From Vineibacter terrae (GTDB lineage: Bacteria > Pseudomonadota > Alphaproteobacteria > Reyranellales > Reyranellaceae), in NCBI RefSeq assembly GCF_008039615.1, contig NZ_VDUZ01000015.1, positions 91,846 to 155,845 on the forward strand: 64,000 nucleotides of DNA. Direction: 5' to 3'. The position numbers and the translations under genes are program-made. Positions 58,497 through 64,000 of this stretch are shown here, in pieces. The notes under the pieces were generated by a model. It was not told the origin of the DNA, searched no databases, and saw only the letters and a list, made by a program, of their open reading frames with translations. How positions within the stretch are numbered: the stretch's first letter is position 1; each line of letters starts with the position of its first letter.

Positions 58497-59241
58497 GGCG
58501 CGCCTCGCCGAGATAGACCTGGCGCACGCCGGGATCGCGCGCCACCTCCTCGGGCGAGCCCTCGACGAACAGTGCCCCGTCGACCAGCACCGAGATGCGG
58601 CGCGCGAAGCTGAAGACGAGGTCCATGTCGTGCTCGATCAGCACTACGGCGACATCGTCGGGCAGCGCCGCCACGATCGACAGGATCTCGTGGCGCTCGT
58701 CCTCGGGCACGCCGGCCGCCGGCTCGTCCAGCAGCAGCACGCGCGGGCCGCCGGCGATCGCGATCGCGATCTCCAGCAGGCGCTGCTTGCCGTAGGGCAG
58801 GACCGAAGCGCGCAGGCGCATGGCGTCGCCCAGGCCGAAGCGCGCCAGCAGCGCCGCCGCCTCGTCGAGCATGTCGGCATGCGCTGCCAGGGTGCGCCAC
58901 CATCGCCGGCCCAGGCCGCGCCGCTCCGACAGGGCGAGCGCCACCGTCTCCAGCGGCGTCATCTCGGCAAACAGCTGGTTGATCTGGAAGGTGCGGGTCA
59001 TGCCGCGCCGGGCGCGGCGGTGCGGCGGCAGGAACGTGATGTCGGCGCCGTCGAGCAGGATGCGGCCGGCATCGGGCCGCAGCACGCCGCTGAGCAGGTT
59101 GATCAGCGTCGTCTTGCCGGCGCCGTTGGGCCCGATCAGCGCGTGGCGGGCGCCGGCCTCGATGCGCAGCGACACGTCGCGCGTGGCGGCCAGCGCCCCG
59201 AAGCTCTTGCGCAGGCCGACGGTCTCGAGCGCCGCGATCAT
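58489..59241 (-). CDS. livG: Branched-chain-amino-acid-type ABC transporter ATPase (LivG)
   Basis: 250 residues. ATG at 59241 overlaps the livM stop as ATGA. Walker A is GPNGAGKT near residue 37, followed by the LivG-type RRGMTRTFQINQLF. The canonical LSGG signature is replaced by VLPYGKQRLLEIAIAIAGG, a variant common among LivG proteins. Walker B is LLLDEPAAGV. The C-terminal VLVDGALFVEGSPEEV tail is usual. Longer in-frame extensions upstream only mirror livM. Confidence 0.93.
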   Translation of the reverse strand: MIAALETVGLRKSFGALAATRDVSLRIEAGARHALIGPNGAGKTTLINLLSGVLRPDAGRILLDGADITFLPPHRRARRGMTRTFQINQLFAEMTPLETVALALSERRGLGRRWWRTLAAHADMLDEAAALLARFGLGDAMRLRASVLPYGKQRLLEIAIAIAGGPRVLLLDEPAAGVPEDERHEILSIVAALPDDVAVVLIEHDMDLVFSFARRISVLVDGALFVEGSPEEVARDPGVRQVYLGEARHG

Positions 59242-60197
59242 GCCGGCGGCTCGCGCGCGGGACGTCGCGCCAGCCGCGCCCACAGGCGCGCGGCCGTGGC
59301 CGACAGGCGCTCGCGCCCGGCCAGCACGACCAGCACCAGCACCAGGCCGATCCAGAACTGCCAGTATTGCGGCGTCAGCGCCGCCAGCCAGTCCTGCATC
59401 AGCTTGAAGATCGCCGCCCCGATCAGGCCGCCATAGAGATAGCCCGAGCCGCCCAGCACCAGGACCAGCAGCACGTCGGCCGAGCGATGGAAGTCGAGCA
59501 CGTCGAGCGACACGAACTGCGTCGTCTGCGCCAGCAGGGCGCCGGCGGCGCCGGCATAGGCGGCGGCGATGGTGTAGATGGCCACCAGTCGCGCGTCGGC
59601 CGGCACGCCGACCGCCGCGGCGCGCAGCCGGTTGCCCTTGACGGCGCGCAGCGACAGGCCGAACGGCGAGCGCACGATGCGGCGGGCGATCAGGAACAGC
59701 ACCAGCAGCGTCGCGAGGCTGTAGGCGCAGGCGGTGCGGCCGAAGAGGTCGAAGCGGAACAGGCCCAGGACCGGCCCCATGGTGACGCCCTGCAGGCCGT
59801 CGGCGCCGCCGGTGACGCCATCGAAGCGGTTGGCGACCTCCAGCAGCATCAGCGCCACGCCCATCGTCACCATCAGCCGCGTGAGGTCCGAGCCGCGCAG
59901 CACCAGGAAGCTGCTGAGGAACCCGACGACGGCCGCGGCGCCCGATGCCAGCAGCAGGCCGGCCACGGGCTCCGTCAGGCCGTGCTTGGCCAGCAGGCCG
60001 GCGGCATAGGCGCCGACACCGAAGAAGGCGGCATGGCCCAGCGACACGATGCCGGCATAGCCCAGCAGCAGGTCGAGTGACAGGGCGAAGAGGGCCAGGA
60101 TCGCGATCTCGTTGATCAGCAGCCTCTTGCCGGGAAACAGGAACGGCACGGCGATCGCCGCGATCCAGAACGCCCATTCCCAGCGTCGCGCCGTCAT
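59238..60197 (-). CDS. livM: Branched-chain-amino-acid-type ABC transporter permease (LivM)
   Basis: 319 residues, about nine helices. The conserved LivM opening LLLGYAGIVSLGHAAFFGVG appears near residue 43. The ATPase-contact region reads SPFGLSLRAVKGNRLRAAAVGV. It starts seven bases after the livH stop and overlaps livG by four bases. A short cytoplasmic tail rich in Arg and Ala ends the protein. Confidence 0.93.
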   Translation of the reverse strand: MTARRWEWAFWIAAIAVPFLFPGKRLLINEIAILALFALSLDLLLGYAGIVSLGHAAFFGVGAYAAGLLAKHGLTEPVAGLLLASGAAAVVGFLSSFLVLRGSDLTRLMVTMGVALMLLEVANRFDGVTGGADGLQGVTMGPVLGLFRFDLFGRTACAYSLATLLVLFLIARRIVRSPFGLSLRAVKGNRLRAAAVGVPADARLVAIYTIAAAYAGAAGALLAQTTQFVSLDVLDFHRSADVLLVLVLGGSGYLYGGLIGAAIFKLMQDWLAALTPQYWQFWIGLVLVLVVLAGRERLSATAARLWARLARRPAREPPA

Positions 60198-60204
60198 GGC
60201 GTCC

Positions 60205-61065
60205 TCACCGCGCGCCGCGGTGGGTGAAGAGGCCGTGCGGCCGCCACAGCAGCACGCCGACCATCAGGGCATAGATCACGAAGGCGCCGAGCTTGGGCAG
60301 GTAGTACTTGCCGGCGACGTCGGCGACGCCCAGCAGGATCGAGGCCAGGAACGGGCCGGTGATGCTGGTGGTGCCGCCGACGGTGACCACGATCAGGAAG
60401 TAGATCATGAACTTCAGCGGGAAGGTCGGGTCGAGGCCGAGGATCTCGGCCCCCAGCGCCCCGCCCAGGCCCGCCAGGCCCGAGCCGACGGCGAAGGTGA
60501 GCGCGAACACGGTGTTGACGTCGATGCCCAGCCCGCGCGCCACGCGCGGGTCGTCGACCGCGGCGCGCAGCCGGCTGCCGAAGCGGGTGAAGGCGAGGAT
60601 CGACTGCAGGACCACCACCAGCGCGCCGCACACGGCGATGACGAACAGGCGGTAGATGCCGATGCTGATCCCCAGCACCTCGATGCGGCCCTGCAGCGCT
60701 GCCGGCAGACGGATGATCTGCTGCTGGGCGCCGAGGAAATAGTCGACGGCGGCCACCGCCATGAGCACCAGCCCGATGGTGAACAGCACGTGGTCCAGGT
60801 GCGGGCGGCTGTAGAGATGGACGTACAGCGTGCGCTCCAGCGCGGCGCCGGCCAGCGCCGTGGCCAGGAAGGCGATCGGCAGGCACCACAGGAACGGCAC
60901 GCCGAGCCGGCCCATCAGCAGCACGGTGATGTAGCCGCCGGCCATGGCGAAGGCGCCATGCGCCAGGTTGATGAAGTTCATCAGCCCCAGCGTCACCGCC
61001 AGCCCGCACGCCAGCACGAACAGGATCATCCCGTAGGCGAGGCCGTCGAAGAGGATGGTGAGCAT
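60205..61065 (-). CDS. livH: Branched-chain-amino-acid-type ABC transporter permease (LivH)
   Basis: 286 residues. ATG at 61065 begins MLTILFDGLAYGMILFVLACG, leading into the LivH motif LGLMNFINLAHGAFAMAGGY. The ATPase-contact loop RFGSRLRAAVDDPRVARGLGI is intact. Its ribosome-binding site, GGAGAGG on the minus strand, is the outer end of a long palindromic repeat (61072-61254) and can pair with the far arm, so translation may be restrained by mRNA folding. Expression relative to the binding-protein gene upstream is probably reduced. Confidence 0.93.
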   Translation of the reverse strand: MLTILFDGLAYGMILFVLACGLAVTLGLMNFINLAHGAFAMAGGYITVLLMGRLGVPFLWCLPIAFLATALAGAALERTLYVHLYSRPHLDHVLFTIGLVLMAVAAVDYFLGAQQQIIRLPAALQGRIEVLGISIGIYRLFVIAVCGALVVVLQSILAFTRFGSRLRAAVDDPRVARGLGIDVNTVFALTFAVGSGLAGLGGALGAEILGLDPTFPLKFMIYFLIVVTVGGTTSITGPFLASILLGVADVAGKYYLPKLGAFVIYALMVGVLLWRPHGLFTHRGAR

Positions 61066-61071
61066 GTCACA

Positions 61072-61254
61072 CCTCTCCGCCCGCGCAGCGGGGGGAGAGG
61101 GAGGGGCCCATGCCGAAGGCATGGGAGGGTGAGGTGGGTGCCAAAGCCGAACGAGATGCTTCAGGAGAGATCATGTCTGTATCGAGCACCCACCTCACCC
61201 TCCCACGCTTCGCGTGGGCCCCTCCCTCTCTCCCCACTGCGCGGGCGGAGAGGG
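61072..61254. repeat. Palindromic repeat family C, copy 1
   Basis: A 183-bp inverted repeat. The left arm (from 61072) runs CCTCTCCGCCCGCGCAG, then GGGGCCCATGCCGAAGGC and GGGAGGGTGAGGTGGGT. The right arm is its complement, ending CTGCGCGGGCGGAGAGG at 61254. About 60 bases of unique sequence form the loop. It fills the space between the binding-protein stop and livH, and its end provides the livH ribosome-binding site. Confidence 0.92.
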
Positions 61255-61255
61255 G

Positions 61256-62431
61256 CTATTGCTTCGCCGCCTTGGCCGGATCCTTCACGGCCTCGAAGGT
61301 GGCGAACTCGATGTTGTAGAGCTGGCCGTCGACGCGCTCGACCTTGCGCACGTAGACGTTCTGCACGATCTCGCGCGTGGCAGGGTCGATTGAGATCGGG
61401 CCGCGCGGGCTGACCCAATGCATGCCCTTCATCGCCGCCACCAGCGCCTCGCCGTCGGTCTTGCCGCCGGTCCTGGCCAGCGCCTGGTAGATCAGGTGCA
61501 TGCCGTCCCAACCCCCGACCGCCATGAAGTTGGGCCGCATGCCGTTGGTCGCCTTGCGGAAGGCCTCGACGAACACCTTGTTCTCAGGCGAATCATGCGC
61601 CGCCGAATAGTGGTGGCTGGTGATCGCGCCCAGCGCGACATCGCCCATGTCGTTGAGGATGTCGTCGTCGGTGACGTCGCCGGGGCCGATCAGCTTGATG
61701 CCGGCCTTGTCCAGGCCGCGCTCGGCGAACTGCTTCATCACCGCCGAGCCCGCCCCGGACGGCACGAACACGAACAGCGCATCCGGCTTGGCGTCGGCCG
61801 CGCGCTGCAGGAAGGGCGCGAAATCGGGATTGCGCAGCGGCACGCGCAGCTTCTCCGGCACCGTGCCGCCGGCCTTGGTGAACAGCTCCTCGAAGGTCTT
61901 CTCGGCATCCAGGCCGGGGCCGAAATCGCTGACCAGGGTCACGACCTTCCTGATCCCGTTCTTGGCCGCCCAGTCGGCGATCGGCAGCGTGTTCTGCGGC
62001 AGCGTGAAGCTGGTGCGCACGATGAAGGGCGAGCGCTCGGTGATGATGGACGTGCCGGCCGCCATCACGATCTGCGGCACCTTGGCCTCGGTGGCGACCG
62101 GCGCCGTGGCCAGCGCCAGTGGCGTGAGCCCGAAGCCGGCCAGGAAGGCGACCTTGTCGTTGACCACCAGCTCCTGCGCCAGGCGCTTGGTGACGTCGGC
62201 GACGCCGGTGTCGTCCTTGACGATGAGCTCGATCTTCTTGCCCGCCACCGTGGTGCCGTTCTGGGCCATGTAGAGCCGGACCGCCGCCTCGATCTGCCTG
62301 CCGGTCGAGGCGAAGGGGCCGGTCATCGGCAGGATGAGGCCGACCTTCACGACCTCCTGGGCCATCGCGCCGCTCGCCGCCAGTGCCACCGCGGCACCGC
62401 CGATGGCGCCGATGAGCATACGCCTGCGCAT
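61256..62431 (-). CDS. ABC transporter substrate-binding protein, LivK-like (Peripla_BP_6)
   Basis: 391 residues. ATG at 62431 has GGAGG five bases upstream, and an in-frame start six codons earlier is less likely. A signal peptide (residues 1-24, MRRRMLIGAIGG to SGAMAQ) precedes VGLILPMTGPFASTGRQIEAAVRLY, the standard opening of leucine-type receptors. The ligand is unknown. Family members bind branched-chain amino acids, amides, urea or aromatic acids. It is the first gene of the operon and should be the most expressed. Confidence 0.93.
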   Translation of the reverse strand: MRRRMLIGAIGGAAVALAASGAMAQEVVKVGLILPMTGPFASTGRQIEAAVRLYMAQNGTTVAGKKIELIVKDDTGVADVTKRLAQELVVNDKVAFLAGFGLTPLALATAPVATEAKVPQIVMAAGTSIITERSPFIVRTSFTLPQNTLPIADWAAKNGIRKVVTLVSDFGPGLDAEKTFEELFTKAGGTVPEKLRVPLRNPDFAPFLQRAADAKPDALFVFVPSGAGSAVMKQFAERGLDKAGIKLIGPGDVTDDDILNDMGDVALGAITSHHYSAAHDSPENKVFVEAFRKATNGMRPNFMAVGGWDGMHLIYQALARTGGKTDGEALVAAMKGMHWVSPRGPISIDPATREIVQNVYVRKVERVDGQLYNIEFATFEAVKDPAKAAKQ

Positions 62432-62514
62432 GCAATCCTCCCCGTTCATTCGCTATCCGGCGCAGCGTAGTCCGGTGCGCCGGCGGAGGGAAGGCCGGCA
62501 CGCAATCGCCGCAC

Positions 62515-62534
62515 GGCAGCACTGCAGTGCCGCC
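62515..62534. promoter_or_regulatory. Inverted repeat in the divergent region, possible operator
   Basis: GGCAGCACTGCAGTGCCGCC is a 20-bp inverted repeat with one mismatched pair around a perfect GCACTGCAGTGC. It lies between the divergently transcribed LivK-like and TRAP receptor genes (62431 and 62613). No regulator gene lies beside it. Confidence 0.35.
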
Positions 62535-62612
62535 ATGCTGTCCGCGGCGCGACGCGAAGGCTACGCTCGGCGCGCACGTCAATCATGATCGTGCGCAGCA
62601 TGGGCAACGACG

Positions 62613-63716
62613 ATGAAAAGACGGGGTTTGATGAAGACGGCCGGTATCGGCTCGGCAGCGGTCGCGACGCACGCCGTTGCCGCGCCGGCCATCGCGCAGG
62701 ATATGCCGGAGGTGCGCTGGCGCCTGACGTCCAGCTTCCCGAAGAACCTGGACATCGCCACCACGGTCAGCGACGAGTTCGTGAAGCGTGTCGGCGAGCT
62801 GACCGGCGGCAAGTTCCAGATCAAGTGGTTCGCGCCCGGCGAGGTGGTGCCGGCCCTGCAGGTGATCGATGCCGTGCAGAACGGCACCGTCGAGTCCGGC
62901 TTCACCGCCGGCTACTACTATGTCGGCAAGGATCCGACATTCTCGTTCGCGACCACGCTGCCCTTCGGCATGAACACGCGCCAGCACAATGCGTGGATCA
63001 TCGCCGGCGGCGGCCTGGAGCTGATCAACGACTTCCTCAAGGACTACAACTGCGTCTACGTGCCCATCGCCCATACCGGCGCGCAGATGGGCGGCTGGTT
63101 CCGTCGCGAGATCAAGTCGCTCGACGACCTGAAGGGCCTGAAGTTCCGCATCGCCGGCTTCGCGGGCCAGGTGCTGAGCCGGCTGGGCGTCGTGCCGCAG
63201 CAGATCGCGGGCGGCGACATCTATCCGGCGCTCGAGAAGGGCACGATCGACGCCGCCGAGTGGGTCGGCCCGTACGACGACGAGCGGCTCGGCTTCGCCA
63301 AGGTCGCGAAGTACTACTACTACCCCGGCTGGTGGGAGGGCTGCACCCAGACCGGCGTCTTCTGCAGCCTGAAGGAATGGGAGAAGCTGCCCGCGAGCTA
63401 CCGCACGGCGATCCAGGCCGTCGCCAGCGAGCAGATGAACTGGGCCCTGGCCAAGTATGATGCCGGCAGCCCGGGCGCGCTGCGCCGCCTGGTTGCGGCC
63501 GGGGCCGAGCTGCGGCCGTTCCCGCGCGACATGATGGCCGCCGCCTACGACATCGCGCTCGAGCTGTACGACGAGATGGCGTCCAAGAATCCCAAGTTCA
63601 AGAAGATCTACGAGTCGTGGAAGCCGTTCCGCGACGAGCAGTATCTGTGGTTCCGCGTCGCCGAGAACACGTTCGACAATTTCGTGTTCTCCCAGCAGGC
63701 CAGCAAGAAGCGCTGA
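62613..63716 (+). CDS. TRAP transporter substrate-binding protein (DctP family, TakP-like)
   Basis: 367 residues. The N-terminus has a Tat-like signal (KRRGLMK, then an alanine-rich stretch to PAIAQ near residue 29). Stretches such as TGAQMGGWFRREIKSLDDLKG, IDAAEWVGPYDD and AKYYYYPGWWEG match the 2-oxoacid-binding TakP group of Rhodobacter. No TRAP membrane subunits are next to it, so it is either an orphan receptor sharing a permease or its partners lie beyond the window. A family C palindrome begins 14 bp after its stop. Confidence 0.9.
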   Translation: MKRRGLMKTAGIGSAAVATHAVAAPAIAQDMPEVRWRLTSSFPKNLDIATTVSDEFVKRVGELTGGKFQIKWFAPGEVVPALQVIDAVQNGTVESGFTAGYYYVGKDPTFSFATTLPFGMNTRQHNAWIIAGGGLELINDFLKDYNCVYVPIAHTGAQMGGWFRREIKSLDDLKGLKFRIAGFAGQVLSRLGVVPQQIAGGDIYPALEKGTIDAAEWVGPYDDERLGFAKVAKYYYYPGWWEGCTQTGVFCSLKEWEKLPASYRTAIQAVASEQMNWALAKYDAGSPGALRRLVAAGAELRPFPRDMMAAAYDIALELYDEMASKNPKFKKIYESWKPFRDEQYLWFRVAENTFDNFVFSQQASKKR

Positions 63717-63729
63717 TGGGCGTATTCTT

Positions 63730-63874
63730 CCTCTCCCCGCGCGAGCGGGGAGAGGAAGGGGCCCATGCCGAAGGCATGGGAAGGTGAGGGGTAGGCACGA
63801 TCAGGCCATGCGCCGCAAAGCCGAGCCTGCCCGTTCGTATCCCTCACCCTCCCGCGCTGCGCGCGGGCCCCTCT
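63730..63874. repeat. Palindromic repeat family C, copy 2, truncated
   Basis: The left arm (63730-63790) shares GGGGCCCATGCCGAAGGC and GGTGAGGG with copy 1. It opens with its own perfect 11-bp hairpin (CCTCTCCCCGC, loop GCGA, 63730-63755). The right arm starts CCCTCACCCTCCCGC at 63841 but stops abruptly after GGGCCCCTCT at 63874, where the complement of the outer hairpin should begin. The 25-bp tandem repeats start there. Confidence 0.88.
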
Positions 63875-63878
63875 GTAC

Positions 63879-63952
63879 GACCGGATACATCGGTAACACT
63901 TTAGACCGGATACATAGGTAACACTTTGGACCGGATACATCGGTTACACTTT
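63879..63952 (+). mobile_element. Three 25-bp tandem repeats, probable insertion-sequence end
   Basis: GACCGGATACATCGGTAACA followed by CTTT recurs at 63879, 63904 and 63929 with a period of exactly 25 bases and one or two changes per unit. Repeats of this kind commonly mark the ends of transposable elements. The abrupt loss of the palindrome arm just before them supports an insertion. No transposase lies inside the window; it would be to the right. The IS family is not assigned. Confidence 0.55.
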
Positions 63953-63966
63953 CGGTGCCGCCGCTG

Positions 63967-63998
63967 GCCGCTGCCGGGGGCGCGCCCCCGGCAGCGGC
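63967..63998. repeat. 32-bp perfect palindrome at the window edge
   Basis: GCCGCTGCCGGGGG and its complement flank CGCG, giving a perfect 32-bp palindrome. It lies 14 bp beyond the tandem repeats. It may be part of the same mobile element, or a terminator stem on either strand. Confidence 0.7.
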
Positions 63999-64000
63999 TC

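Noticed and set aside
63879..63952. A very small CRISPR array
   Set aside because: The three units are directly adjacent with a constant 25-base period and no spacers, and no cas genes are present.

Overview
The window is 64 kb of very GC-rich DNA, about two thirds G+C by eye, packed with genes and with many stop/start overlaps. It most likely comes from an alphaproteobacterium of the Rhodospirillales/Hyphomicrobiales type. The support is the many ABC and TRAP importers with Tat- or Sec-exported binding proteins, PxpABC and HyuAB cyclic-amide hydrolases, MocR and RpiR regulators, MdtBC-type RND pumps and dispersed palindromic repeats. The genus cannot be fixed from sequence alone. I see no rRNA, tRNA or CRISPR array.

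Layout. 1-5925: two tandem RND efflux permeases, the first cut by the window edge. 5960-9540: a ribose-type sugar ABC importer (binding protein, double ATPase, permease). 9549-28989, minus strand: an eight-gene alpha-glucan/trehalose block transcribed glgP, glgE, treS-maltokinase, glgB, glgX, treZ, malQ, treY. TreS and maltokinase feed maltose-1-phosphate to GlgE, GlgB branches the glucan, GlgX, MalQ and GlgP trim it, and TreY/TreZ return glucan to trehalose. 29161-31232: a small membrane protein and an acyl-CoA carboxyltransferase. 31233-32951: a decayed, partly AT-richer scar holding a frameshifted 2-oxoglutarate oxygenase remnant and an N-terminal fragment that looks like an anti-phage dCTP deaminase. 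32952-37735: 5-oxoprolinase genes pxpA and pxpBC, with a cupin gene and an MFS exporter between them. 37838-39581: a secreted protein of unknown function, a cupin and an NTF2-like protein. 39581-42640: a class III aminotransferase and a MocR regulator.

42797-51637, minus strand: an oligopeptide-type ABC importer followed by hydantoinase/oxoprolinase subunits HyuA and HyuB. It diverges from 51900-57769: an RpiR regulator, a second class III aminotransferase and a TAXI-type TRAP importer. 57783-62431, minus strand: a branched-chain-amino-acid-type ABC importer. 62613-63716: an orphan TakP-like TRAP binding protein. The window ends in a truncated palindromic element abutting three 25-bp tandem repeats, probably the edge of an insertion sequence.

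The most unusual features are the palindromic repeats. Four copies of one family sit between genes, including one between the two RND genes. One copy of a second family is translated as the linker of a fused ABC ATPase. A copy of a third family supplies the ribosome-binding site of livH and would fold it into a hairpin. Also notable are a GlgE with an extra N-terminal amylase-like domain whose catalytic residues are lost, and the scar with its possible defence-gene fragment.
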